From the NCBI RefSeq assembly GCF_014280435.1, contig NZ_CP060388.1:3299501-3363500 (forward strand): a stretch of DNA of 64,000 nt, given 5' to 3'. The notes under the pieces are model-generated. The model was not told where the DNA came from. It ran no database searches and saw only the letters and a program-made list of their open reading frames with translations. Source of the DNA: Sphingobium sp. KCTC 72723 (GTDB taxonomy: Bacteria > Pseudomonadota > Alphaproteobacteria > Sphingomonadales > Sphingomonadaceae). The position numbers and the translations under genes were made by a program. This document shows positions 9,342 to 17,834 of this stretch, in pieces. How positions within the stretch are numbered: the stretch's first letter is position 1; every line of letters starts with the position of its first letter.

Positions 9342-10514
9342 TCAGAGCCGTTCTATGATAGTGACGTTCGCCATGCCGCCCGCTTCGCACATCGTCTGAA
9401 GCCCGTAGCGGGCGCCGCGATCATGCAGGGCGCTGACCAGCGTCGCCATCAGCTTCGCCCCTGACCCGCCAAGCGGATGGCCCAGCGCAATCGCGCCGCC
9501 ATGAACGTTCATCCGCGCCGGGTCGGCCTCCATCGCCTGCGCCCAGGCGAGTGGGACGGGTGCGAAGGCTTCATTGACTTCATACAGGTCGATGTCGCCC
9601 ATCTGCATTCCGGCCTTCGCCAGCGCGCGCCGGGTCGCGGGGATCGGCGCTTCCAGCATGATGACCGGGTCGTGGCCCAGCACCGTCATCTGGTGGATGC
9701 GCGCCAGCGGGGTGAGTCCGTGGGCCTTCAGTCCCGCTTCATTGACGACCAACAGAGCCGCCGCGCCGTCGCAAATCTGGCTGGCATTGGCGGCAGTGAT
9801 GACGCCGCCTTCGGTCAGCAGCTTGACGCTGGCAATGCGTTCCAACGTGGCGTCGAAACGGATGCCTTCATCGACGGCATGGACCATGGCTTCGCCTTCC
9901 GCCGAGACGACATCGAGCGGCACGATTTCCGCGTCGAACTTGCCGCCCTGAACAGCGGCAGCGGCCCGGCGATGGCTGTCGAGGGCATAGGCGTCCAGCA
10001 TGTCGCGGGTCAGGCCATATTTGCGCGCCAGCATCTCCGCGCCGCCAAACTGGCTGAACGGAGTGTCGGGATAGCGCGCCTCGATACCGGGGCTGCGGTA
10101 GGTGCCGAAACCATGCTTGGCCGCCAGCGTCCAGGGCAGGCCCATCGGCACGCGAGTCATGCTTTCCACGCCCGCCGCGATCACCACGTCCTGTATGCCC
10201 GCCATGACCGTGGCGGCGGCAAAGTGGAGCGCCTGTTGCGAGGATCCGCATTGCCGATCGACATGGGTGCCGGGGACCGATTCGGGCAGGCCGCCCGCCA
10301 GCACGGCGTTGCGGGCGATGTTCGCGCCCTGCTCGCCACCTGGGCAGGCGCAGCCCATGACGACATCCTCGACCGCTGCCGGGTCGATCCCGCTGCGCGC
10401 CACCAGCGCCGCCAGCACCCGCCCGCCAAGGTCGGCGGGATGCACGCCTGCCAGTCGTCCGCCGCGTTTGCCACCGGCGCTGCGCGCCACGGCGGCGATA
10501 TAGGCCTGCGCCAT
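9342..10514 (-). CDS. Thiolase / acetyl-CoA C-acetyltransferase (390 aa)
   Basis: Type I thiolase with acyl-accepting cysteine in VDRQCGSSQQAL, histidine in ALGHPLGGSG and the second cysteine in MCEAGGMAN. The start is placed at ATG 10514 with GGGAGG seven bases upstream; a TTG 15 bases earlier lies within that ribosome site and is less likely. The gene follows cofC by 73 bp on the same strand, so it may be in the same transcript as the F420 genes or have its own promoter. The CMD-like gene follows at once. The physiological substrate is not visible. Confidence 0.92.
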   Translation of the reverse strand: MAQAYIAAVARSAGGKRGGRLAGVHPADLGGRVLAALVARSGIDPAAVEDVVMGCACPGGEQGANIARNAVLAGGLPESVPGTHVDRQCGSSQQALHFAAATVMAGIQDVVIAAGVESMTRVPMGLPWTLAAKHGFGTYRSPGIEARYPDTPFSQFGGAEMLARKYGLTRDMLDAYALDSHRRAAAAVQGGKFDAEIVPLDVVSAEGEAMVHAVDEGIRFDATLERIASVKLLTEGGVITAANASQICDGAAALLVVNEAGLKAHGLTPLARIHQMTVLGHDPVIMLEAPIPATRRALAKAGMQMGDIDLYEVNEAFAPVPLAWAQAMEADPARMNVHGGAIALGHPLGGSGAKLMATLVSALHDRGARYGLQTMCEAGGMANVTIIERL

Positions 10515-10587
10515 GCTCGATCCTCCCAATTATATCCTTTAATGCAGATTTTACCTATAGGCCGGATCACCGTCAGGACCAAGGCAA

Positions 10588-11172
10588 TTATGCACGAAGG
10601 GGCAGGAATTTGAGATCGTCGGGTAGGTCGATATCCTGCGCCAGCCCGTGCCGGGCAATGACGGCCAGCGTCGCGCCGGCCAGTTGCGCCGCCCGTTCAT
10701 GCGCCGCCCGGCTGCCCGGACCAAAAGCCATGGGGATGATGCCGGGGCGGACCAGCCACAGCGCATTGGTCCCCCGCCCCGCATGATCGGTGGCCAGCAC
10801 GATGTCGGCGGTGCGGGCCTCTATGCCCATCGCCAATATGTCCTCGACGCTCAGCAGCGGCAGGTCGACATTGAGGACCAGCACGGGCCGGTCGGCGGGC
10901 AAACGCGCCAGCCTGTGGTCGAGCGCGGGGTTGTGGCCGTCCGCGCCGTCCCGATGGACGGTGGCACCCTGCTCACTGGCCAGGTCCAGAACATCGGCAT
11001 CGGGGCTGATCACATGGACCTGCGCGCCGAGCGTCGGGTGCAGGGCCACGCCCAGCACATGGCGCAGGAAATCCCGGCCCAGCGCGGCCCGCTCCATCGG
11101 GGTCAGCACCGGCGAAAGGCGCGTTTTCCCATAGGCGAAGGACCGGACCGGGATCAGGATCGACAGGGTCAT
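10588..11172 (-). CDS. cofC: 2-phospho-L-lactate guanylyltransferase-type enzyme CofC (194 aa)
   Basis: Nucleotidyltransferase of F420 biosynthesis. It joins GTP to 2-phospholactate, or to phosphoenolpyruvate in the bacterial variant (FbiD), giving the activated donor for CofD. The N-terminus ILIPVRSFAYGKTRLSPVLTP is diagnostic, followed by VLVLNVDLPLLSVEDI and IVLATDHAGRGTNAL. It is slightly shorter than many homologues. The start overlaps the cofD stop (ATGA). It is the last gene of the F420 set. Which three-carbon acid is used cannot be decided from sequence alone. Confidence 0.92.
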   Translation of the reverse strand: MTLSILIPVRSFAYGKTRLSPVLTPMERAALGRDFLRHVLGVALHPTLGAQVHVISPDADVLDLASEQGATVHRDGADGHNPALDHRLARLPADRPVLVLNVDLPLLSVEDILAMGIEARTADIVLATDHAGRGTNALWLVRPGIIPMAFGPGSRAAHERAAQLAGATLAVIARHGLAQDIDLPDDLKFLPLRA

Positions 11173-12110
11173 GGCCCGGCCTGTGCCAATGTCCGGGCAA
11201 AGGCCATGACTTCGCGCGCCAACCGTTGCTGGTCGGCAGGGTCGCGCATCAATATGTTGGTGCCGTGGAACGCGACGCCGACCGGCGCACCCGCGCCCAG
11301 ATCGGCATCATCGACCACCAGCCCGTCGATCAGCCCGGCATAATGCGTCGCGACGGTGGCGGGCGTGGTCGGCAGGCCCAGTTCGCCCATGATCTTGGCC
11401 GCCGGCCCCTTCACCGCCTGACCCGCGATGAAGGGCGACAGCGCGACGCAGGGAACACGCCGCGCGGCGATCCGTTCGCGCATCCCCGGCACGGCCAGGA
11501 TCGGCCCGATCGACAGGATGGGGTTGGAAGGGCAGAGGATGATCGCTTCGAGTGCCGGATCGTCCAGCGCGGCGAGAATTGCGGGCGCGGGCCGGGCCTG
11601 CGCCGCGCCCGCGAACCGGATGGCGTGGAAGCGGGGCGCGCATTGGTAGCGGACAAAATAATCCTGAAAATTCAGGTCGCCCCGGTCGCTTTCGATGATG
11701 GACGCAACGGGATCGTCGCTCATCGGCACGACGGCCTGCTTTATGCCGAGGCGCGCGGTGAGGTCCGCCGTAACGGCGGACAGCGGCGCATCACGCAGCA
11801 GGTGCGTGCGCAGGACATGGGTGGCAAGGTCGCGGTCGCCCAGATTGAACCAGTCCTCCCCGCCCAGATCGCGCAGGGCGGCCATGAACGCCCAGCTTTC
11901 ATCGGCCATGCCCCAGCCGCGTACCGTATCGTTCAGGCCCGCCAGCGCATAAGTGACGCTGTCGATGTCGGGACAGATGGTCAGGCCCAGATGGGTGAAA
12001 TCATCGCCGGTATTGACCGCAATGGTCAGCGTGCCGGGCGGCAGGATGGCCGCCAGCCCATTGGCGAGTTTCGCGCCGCCGACCCCGCCTGCCAGTGCCA
12101 ATACGCTCAT
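11169..12110 (-). CDS. cofD: 2-phospho-L-lactate transferase CofD (313 aa)
   Basis: Transfers the phospholactyl (or phosphoenolpyruvyl) group to the deazaflavin Fo, giving F420-0 or its dehydro form. The start LALAGGVGGAKLANGLA is the nucleotide-binding signature of the family. VNTGDDFTHLGLTICPDIDSV, GDRDLATHVLRTHLL and ILCPSNPILSIGPILAVPG are highly typical. The start is the ATG at 12110, which overlaps the cofE stop as ATGA; more upstream codons would run into cofE. Coupled to cofC by a second ATGA overlap. Confidence 0.95.
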   Translation of the reverse strand: MSVLALAGGVGGAKLANGLAAILPPGTLTIAVNTGDDFTHLGLTICPDIDSVTYALAGLNDTVRGWGMADESWAFMAALRDLGGEDWFNLGDRDLATHVLRTHLLRDAPLSAVTADLTARLGIKQAVVPMSDDPVASIIESDRGDLNFQDYFVRYQCAPRFHAIRFAGAAQARPAPAILAALDDPALEAIILCPSNPILSIGPILAVPGMRERIAARRVPCVALSPFIAGQAVKGPAAKIMGELGLPTTPATVATHYAGLIDGLVVDDADLGAGAPVGVAFHGTNILMRDPADQQRLAREVMAFARTLAQAGP

Positions 12111-12880
12111 GGAAACAGGTCCAGCGCCGGTTCGCGGATCAGGTCCGCCGCGCACCCGCTTGCCGGGCCGCGCGCGATGCCGCGCGCCAGCACGACGGGG
12201 CGGCCTTCGCCCCCCTGCCCCATCACCAGCGACGCGGCGGCGGCAACTTCGTCGGCCAGCCCCAATTCGCTGGTCTGGAGCGGACGGCCATGCAGGTCCG
12301 GCACCCCGCGCAGGTCGAGCAGCCCGGCCATGCCCGCAACGCCAATGGCGATGCCGCACGTCCCCTTGCGCCAAGCCCGGCCCAGACTGTCGATGATGAC
12401 GACAGCAATGTCCGCCCCGCTAAGAGCGGCCAGACGGTCGCGCAACGCCGCTGCGCTGGCGTCGGGATCGACGGGCAGCAGCAGGGCGACGCCATCGCCA
12501 TCCTGCGCGATGTTGGACTGGTCGATCCCGGCATTGGCCAGCACCAGCCCCAGCCGGTGCCGCACCACCAGCACGCCGCGCCGCACCCGCATGACGCTGT
12601 CGGTTTCCGACAGGATCAGTTCGACCAGCCGGGCATCCTTGTCGCATTGTGCCGCCAGTTCGATCGCGCGGGGTGACGGCGTGACATCGGCCAGCCGCAC
12701 CGCGCGCCCTTCCGCCTTCGACACGATTTTCTGCGCGATGACGATGATGTCGCCGTCGCGCAAAACCTGTCCCCCGCCATCCAGCGCGGCGATCAGGATC
12801 GCGCCCAGATCGTCCCCCGGTTGCACCATGGGGACATTGCCCAGGGCCAATAATGTCACGGCAGCCGGTTCGACGATCAT
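12107..12880 (-). CDS. cofE: Coenzyme F420-0:L-glutamate ligase CofE (257 aa)
   Basis: GTP-dependent ligase that adds the gamma-linked glutamate tail to F420-0. PMVQPGDDLGAIL, GDIIVIAQKIVSKAEGR, RRGVLVVRHRLGLVLANAG and VVIIDSLGRAWRKGTCGIAIG are clear family motifs. It is a stand-alone CofE: the nitroreductase-like C-terminal domain of actinobacterial FbiB is absent. Tail length and the reduction of dehydro-F420-0 cannot be predicted from this gene. It lies 10 bp after npdG and is coupled to cofD. Confidence 0.94.
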   Translation of the reverse strand: MIVEPAAVTLLALGNVPMVQPGDDLGAILIAALDGGGQVLRDGDIIVIAQKIVSKAEGRAVRLADVTPSPRAIELAAQCDKDARLVELILSETDSVMRVRRGVLVVRHRLGLVLANAGIDQSNIAQDGDGVALLLPVDPDASAAALRDRLAALSGADIAVVIIDSLGRAWRKGTCGIAIGVAGMAGLLDLRGVPDLHGRPLQTSELGLADEVAAAASLVMGQGGEGRPVVLARGIARGPASGCAADLIREPALDLFP

Positions 12881-12890
12881 GGCGTTATAT

Positions 12891-13556
12891 TCAGACCCCC
12901 GTGATGCGGATGCCGGATCCTGGCACCTTGTACCGGCGATTGAGGGCGATCAGCACCGACGTCAAGCCTTCTGCAACGACCGAATTGCACAATGGCCCGG
13001 CATTCCAGGCGCGCAGGCCGATTTCCTGCGCCAGCGCGACGACGGTTTCGGCCGCTTCGCTGTCATCGGCGCAGACCAGCACGTCGCATTCGATTTCCTC
13101 GTCCAGTTTGGTCAGGTGATGGGCGCTGATATTCTGGAATGCGGACACGACGCGCACGCCATCGCCCAGCATCTTCTGCACCGCTTCGACGGCGGAGCCG
13201 CCTTCGGGCAGATGCACCCGGCTGACCTTTGGCGGGACGAGCGGGACCGTGACGTCGATCATTATCTTGCCCGCCAGCCCGGCGGCCACTTCGCGCGCGG
13301 TCGATTGCTGCGCCGCATAGGGGACCGCCAGCACGATGATGTCCGCCGCTGCCGCAGCATCCGGGTTGGCCGCGCCGCTGACCGCTTCGCTGCCAAGGGT
13401 AGCGTTCATGGCATCGGCCGCCTCCTGCGCCCGTTCGGCCGTGCGGCTGCCGATGATGACGCGGTGCCCCTTATGCGCCCAGCGCAGGGCCAGCCCGCCG
13501 CCTTCCTTGCCCGTTCCGCCAAGGACGGCGATCGTCGCCAATGTCTCATTCTGCAT
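12891..13556 (-). CDS. npdG: NADPH:F420 oxidoreductase, NpdG-like (221 aa)
   Basis: Small Rossmann-fold enzyme that exchanges hydride between NADP(H) and F420. The N-terminal IAVLGGTGKEGGGLALRWA plus VIIGSRTAERA (NADP-type) match F420-dependent NADP reductases. It contains AVPYAAQQSTAREVAAGL and IDVTVPLVPPKVSRVHLPEGGS. Its start overlaps the 3' end of fbiC by 11 bp and it sits inside the cofactor operon, which strongly supports an F420-specific role. It would supply F420H2 from NADPH to any client enzyme; no glucose-6-phosphate F420 dehydrogenase was seen. Confidence 0.93.
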   Translation of the reverse strand: MQNETLATIAVLGGTGKEGGGLALRWAHKGHRVIIGSRTAERAQEAADAMNATLGSEAVSGAANPDAAAAADIIVLAVPYAAQQSTAREVAAGLAGKIMIDVTVPLVPPKVSRVHLPEGGSAVEAVQKMLGDGVRVVSAFQNISAHHLTKLDEEIECDVLVCADDSEAAETVVALAQEIGLRAWNAGPLCNSVVAEGLTSVLIALNRRYKVPGSGIRITGV

Positions 13557-15957
13557 ATGCCAACCTCTCCTGTTGTTCTTGTGTCGCGCGCCGCTTTTTG
13601 GGCGGAGTCAGGACCATGGGGGTAAGTTCCGCCGCAGCCATGCCGCGTGCGTGAATATCATCGGCGATTCCCGTGTAAGCCGTGCTGCGCTGGCGCGGGA
13701 TCCTGTCGATCGACAGGATGAGCGCCTCCATGGCGGCGGGCGGCATTTCCTGCCCGTGCTGGGTGCCGGCCGCGCGGCTGATGCTTTCGTTCATCAACGT
13801 GCCGCCCAGATCATTCGCGCCCGATTGCAGGCAAGTCTTGACGCCTTCGGCACCCAGTTTCACCCAACTGGCCTGGATCGAGCGGATATGAGGGTGCAGC
13901 GCCAGCCGGGCGACGGCGTACATCAGCCGCACTTCACGAAAGGTCGGGCCATGGCGTGCCTGCCCGCGCAGGCCCATCGGCGCTTCCATATGAACGAAGG
14001 GCAGCGGCACAAATTCGGTGAAGCCCCCGGTGCGGCGTTGCAGGTCGCGGATATGGATCAGGTGGCGCGCCCAGTGGCCCGGCGTATCGACATGGCCGAA
14101 CATGATCGTTGCAGTGGTGCGGAAACCGACGCGATGGGCGGTTTCGATCACTTCGATCCACTGGTCGGTGGTCAGCTTGTCCGGGCAAATGAGGGCGCGC
14201 ACCTCATCGTCCAGTATCTCCGCCGCCGTGCCGGGCAGCGTGTCCAGCCCCGCCGCCTGCAATTGTCGCAAATAGGTATCGAGCGGCAGGCCTAGAGTTG
14301 CCGCGCCCTGCCACACTTCCAGCGGTGAGAAAGCGTGAATATGCATGTCCGGCACGGCAGCGCGCACGGCGCGGGTTAGGCCCAGATAGGTGTCGCCGGT
14401 ATAGTGCGGGTGGATGCCGCCTTGCAGGCAGACTTCGGTGCCGCCCCTGTCCCAAGCCTCCCGCGTGCGGCGGACGACTTCTGCCAGGTCCAGGTCATAG
14501 GGTTTGCCGCGTAACTGCTGCGCCTTGTCGCCCTTGGAAAAGGCACAGAAGCTGCATTTATAGACGCAGATATTGGTGTAGTTGATGTTGCGGTTGACGA
14601 CATAGGTGACGCAGTCGCCCATTTCCCGTGCGCGCAGCGCGTCGGCGCTTTCACACACATGGTCCATGTCCGCTTCGCGGGCGGTGAACAAGGTGGCGAT
14701 GTCCGCTTCGTCCAGCAGATCGCCGTCCATGGCGCGGGTCACGATCCCCGCGATCGCCGGATCGACCGGCAAGGTGGAGGGGCGCAGCACGCGCGGTTCC
14801 AGCGGGATGCCCGGCGACCATGCGTCTTCCCGCGCGAAGCCAGCCGCATCGCTATGCGCCAGAACATGGCGGGTCATGGCCGCGTCCTGCCAGCGGTCAT
14901 TATCTTGCGCATAGCCAGGATAGACCGGCAGGCGCGCGACCAGCATCCGACCCTGCGCCTCGGTCGCCATGCGCAGCCGTTCGACTTCGGGCCAGGGCGC
15001 TTCGGGGTTCACATGGTCCGGCGTGACCGGCGATACTCCGCCCCAATCGTTGATCCCGGCCGCGACCAGGCGCGGAAAGTCAGCCGCCGACAGGTTGGGC
15101 GGTGCCTGGATATTCATGTTCGGGCCAAGGATCAGCCGCGCGACCGCGATGGTCCAGAGCAGGTCGTCCATGTCCGGTTCGGGTGCGTCCGCCATCACCG
15201 TGCGCGGTTTTGCGCGGAAATTCTGGACGATGACTTCCTGAATATGGCCATAGCCATCATGCAGGTCGCGGATCGCCTCCAGCGCTTCGATCCGTTCGGT
15301 GCGGGTTTCGCCGATGCCGATCAATATGCCCGTGGTGAAAGGGACGCGCAGTTCGCCCGCCAGCCTTATCGTTTCCAACCGGGCGACCGGCTCCTTGTCG
15401 GGGGAGCGATAATGCGGGCCGCCCTTCTGGCACAAGCGTGACGACACTGATTCGAGCATCAGCCCCTGCGACACCGACACGCGGCGCAGCATCGCCATTT
15501 CCTCGCGCGTCATGACGCCTGCGTTGATGTGCGGCAATAGCCCGGTTTCGTCGCGCACCAGCGCGGCCATTTCGGCCAGATAGGACAGGGTGCTGCCATG
15601 GCCCAGCCGCGCCAGTTCATCGCGCGCGGCGGCAAAGCGCAGTTCGGGCTTGTCGCCCAACGTGAACAACGCTTCCGTGCAACCGGCCGCCTGCCCAGCG
15701 CGCGCGACAGCCAGGATTTCCTCGCGCGTCATATAGGCATTTTCGCCGGGCTTTGGCGGCTGGGTGAACGTGCAATAATGGCAAAGGTTGCGGCACAAAT
15801 GGGTCAGCGGCAGGAAGACCTTGCGCGACCAGCTTTGCACCCGGCCATGACCCGCGTCGCGCAGCGCAGCGGCGGCGGCCAGCAGATCGCCCAGCGGTGC
15901 GTCGAGCAGCCATGCCGTCGCCTGTGCATCCTCGCCGATCCTGTTGCCTGCTTCCAT
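13546..15957 (-). CDS. fbiC: FbiC, fused CofG/CofH Fo synthase (803 aa)
   Basis: Two-domain radical-SAM enzyme that builds the deazaflavin chromophore Fo from tyrosine and the ribityl-diaminouracil of flavin synthesis. The N-terminal CofG half has the iron-sulfur motif CRNLCHYC at Cys55, Cys59 and Cys62. The C-terminal CofH half has ICVYKCSFC near residues 461-468. QAPPNLS, INDWGGVSPVTPDHVNPE (CofG) and SIQASWVKLG with NDLGGTLMNESISRAAG (CofH) are diagnostic. The fused form is the one known mainly from actinobacteria, while many archaea have separate proteins. It is the first enzyme gene of the operon, 47 bp after tetR. Confidence 0.96.
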   Translation of the reverse strand: MEAGNRIGEDAQATAWLLDAPLGDLLAAAAALRDAGHGRVQSWSRKVFLPLTHLCRNLCHYCTFTQPPKPGENAYMTREEILAVARAGQAAGCTEALFTLGDKPELRFAAARDELARLGHGSTLSYLAEMAALVRDETGLLPHINAGVMTREEMAMLRRVSVSQGLMLESVSSRLCQKGGPHYRSPDKEPVARLETIRLAGELRVPFTTGILIGIGETRTERIEALEAIRDLHDGYGHIQEVIVQNFRAKPRTVMADAPEPDMDDLLWTIAVARLILGPNMNIQAPPNLSAADFPRLVAAGINDWGGVSPVTPDHVNPEAPWPEVERLRMATEAQGRMLVARLPVYPGYAQDNDRWQDAAMTRHVLAHSDAAGFAREDAWSPGIPLEPRVLRPSTLPVDPAIAGIVTRAMDGDLLDEADIATLFTAREADMDHVCESADALRAREMGDCVTYVVNRNINYTNICVYKCSFCAFSKGDKAQQLRGKPYDLDLAEVVRRTREAWDRGGTEVCLQGGIHPHYTGDTYLGLTRAVRAAVPDMHIHAFSPLEVWQGAATLGLPLDTYLRQLQAAGLDTLPGTAAEILDDEVRALICPDKLTTDQWIEVIETAHRVGFRTTATIMFGHVDTPGHWARHLIHIRDLQRRTGGFTEFVPLPFVHMEAPMGLRGQARHGPTFREVRLMYAVARLALHPHIRSIQASWVKLGAEGVKTCLQSGANDLGGTLMNESISRAAGTQHGQEMPPAAMEALILSIDRIPRQRSTAYTGIADDIHARGMAAAELTPMVLTPPKKRRATQEQQERLAYAE

Positions 15958-16004
15958 CGTTCCTGCTCCATATATCTTTGTTCTGCTTGTTCTTTTCTGC
16001 GCGC

Positions 16005-16715
16005 TTAGCCGACCGGGCCAGGCGGATCATGGATCGGTTGCCCCATGTCCGCCAGCATCGCAGGCGGCAGATCGACCGGTGCCGACACCAGCGCCACCAG
16101 CGACTGGAGGAAATGTTCGAGGCTGACATCGCTGCCCCACATCGGATGATCCCGGCTATGATCGGCCAGCGCCCGCTGCCGCGCGGACAATATCGCACTG
16201 ATATAGGCACCCATGAACACGAAGCGCTGATTCTGGAGCGCGGGGGTCAGATGCGGGGTCAGGCGGCGCAGATGATCGAGGCAGCGGCCATAGGCACGGT
16301 TCCACGCCGGGTCGATCGCGTCCAGCATCATGTCGCGGTGCGTCATCGCGAAAATGACGACGAACGGGACATAATGATCGTCCGGCAGCGCCAGCACGGG
16401 CCGCACCAATATGTCGATCACCACGCGAATCGTCGCCGGGCCACCCTGCGCCTCTATCGCGTCCAGCGTATCGTTGCGCGCCCGGTCCAGCGCCATCGCC
16501 CCGTCCATCACGAGGGCGCGGACAAGCGCTTCCTTCGACCCGAAATAATAGCCGACCGCGCCGTGATTCTTCTGCCCCGCCGCCGCCGCGATTTCGCGCA
16601 CGGTAACGCCGTCCACGCCCCGTTGCGCAAACAGGCGCATGGCGACCTGCTTGATCTGATCGGCGGCGTTTCCCCGCATGGCATCATCGGCCTTGGCAAG
16701 TTGAAGTCTGACCAT
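16005..16715 (-). CDS. TetR-family regulator heading the F420 operon (236 aa)
   Basis: One-component repressor with an N-terminal helix-turn-helix, QVAMRLFAQRGVDGVTVREIAAAAGQKNHGA... continuing into YYFGSKEALV, and a ligand-binding C-terminal half. The chosen ATG (16715) has only a weak ribosome site; an ATG 12 codons later is possible. It ends 47 bp before fbiC on the same strand, so it could be cotranscribed with and control the F420 genes. It is also divergent from the kinase operon starting at 16811. A 17-bp dyad directly upstream (16719-16735) is a candidate operator for both directions. Ligand unknown. Confidence 0.88.
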   Translation of the reverse strand: MVRLQLAKADDAMRGNAADQIKQVAMRLFAQRGVDGVTVREIAAAAGQKNHGAVGYYFGSKEALVRALVMDGAMALDRARNDTLDAIEAQGGPATIRVVIDILVRPVLALPDDHYVPFVVIFAMTHRDMMLDAIDPAWNRAYGRCLDHLRRLTPHLTPALQNQRFVFMGAYISAILSARQRALADHSRDHPMWGSDVSLEHFLQSLVALVSAPVDLPPAMLADMGQPIHDPPGPVG

Positions 16716-16718
16716 GTG

Positions 16719-16735
16719 TGCAATTTCTCATTGCA
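16719..16735. promoter_or_regulatory. Inverted repeat between tetR and kinase operon
   Basis: Perfect dyad TGCAAT-TTCTC-ATTGCA (6-bp arms, 5-bp spacer) placed four bases upstream of the tetR start and 76 bp before the divergent kinase gene. Size and position fit a TetR-type operator used for autoregulation. Binding is inferred only. Confidence 0.5.
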
Positions 16736-16810
16736 ATCCACTTTCGTCAAGCGCATTATCCATTTGATCTAATCGACGGTCAACAGTCGGTAAAAGCGAG
16801 GGATGCCTAG

Positions 16811-17833
16811 GTGGAATCAGCGGTGGACATCGAGTCGCTGGCGCGGTGGATGGACGGACAGGGGCTTGGCTCTGGTCCCATCACTCATGTCACGCCGCTT
16901 GCGGGGGGGACGCAGAACATCCTGCTGCGCCTGACCCGTTCGGCGCGCGACTATGTGTTCCGCCGCCCGCCGCTGCACCCCCGCCCGACCAGCAATGAAA
17001 CGATGCGCCGCGAAGCCCGCGTGTTGCGCGCGCTGGCCGATACCAATGTGCCGCATCCCGGCCTGATCGCCGATTGCGGCGACGAAAGTGTGCTGGGCGT
17101 CGCCTTCTATCTGATGGAGCCAGTCGATGGCTTCAATCCGGTGGGCCAATTGCCCCAGCCCCATGCCGGGTCACCGGACATCCGCCATGCCATGGGGCTG
17201 GCGCTGGTCGATGGCATAGCGGCGCTGGGCGCGGTGGATTATCGCGCGGTGGGGCTGGACGGCTTTGGCAAGCCCGACAATTTCCTGGGGCGGCAGGTCG
17301 ATCGCTGGCGCACGCAACTGGCGGGCTATGGCGAATTTGCCGGCTGGACCGGGCCGGATGCGCTGCCTTCGGTCGCGATGGTCGGCGACTGGCTGGAACG
17401 GCACCGCCCGGCGGCCTTTACCCCCGGCATCATGCATGGCGACTATCACCTGGCCAATGTCATGTATCGCCATGACGCGCCGGGGCTGGCCGCGATCATC
17501 GACTGGGAACTGGCGACGATCGGCGATCCGCTGCTCGACCTGGGCTGGGTGCTGGCGACATGGCCGGATGGCAGCGGGGCCAGCACGGTGACGGTCACGC
17601 CATGGGACGGTTTCCCGGCGGCGGGCGATCTGGTGGCGCGCTATGCCGCCGCGTCGGCGCGCGACCTGTCGGCGGTCGATTGGTATCATGTCCTGGCTTG
17701 CTACAAATTGGGCATATTGCTGGAAGGCACTCATGCGCGGGCCTGCGCGGGCAAGGCGCCGCGCGAAACGGGCGACAAGCTGCACGGCCGCGCCATCCAC
17801 CTCTTCGAACGCGCACAGGCGCTGATCCGCTGA
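16811..17833 (+). CDS. APH-fold acyl-CoA kinase, ACAD10/LvaA-like (340 aa)
   Basis: Aminoglycoside-phosphotransferase-fold kinase. LAGGTQNILLRLTR and VFRRPP form the nucleotide region, GIMHGDYHLANVMY is the catalytic loop, and AIIDWELATIGDPLLDLGW the metal-binding segment. Such kinases next to an ACAD11-type dehydrogenase phosphorylate the 4-hydroxyl group of 4-hydroxyacyl-CoA (mammalian ACAD10/11; LvaA in levulinate degradation). That pairing exists here (gene at 18633). No small LvaB-like partner was found. The GTG start has GAGGGA eight bases upstream. First gene of a long plus-strand operon, with the next start one base after its stop. Confidence 0.88.
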   Translation: MESAVDIESLARWMDGQGLGSGPITHVTPLAGGTQNILLRLTRSARDYVFRRPPLHPRPTSNETMRREARVLRALADTNVPHPGLIADCGDESVLGVAFYLMEPVDGFNPVGQLPQPHAGSPDIRHAMGLALVDGIAALGAVDYRAVGLDGFGKPDNFLGRQVDRWRTQLAGYGEFAGWTGPDALPSVAMVGDWLERHRPAAFTPGIMHGDYHLANVMYRHDAPGLAAIIDWELATIGDPLLDLGWVLATWPDGSGASTVTVTPWDGFPAAGDLVARYAAASARDLSAVDWYHVLACYKLGILLEGTHARACAGKAPRETGDKLHGRAIHLFERAQALIR

Positions 17834-17834
17834 C

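Noticed and set aside
11226..13625. A 799-codon plus-strand frame across the F420 genes
   Set aside because: Antisense shadow of cofD, cofE and npdG, which have diagnostic motifs and coupled starts.
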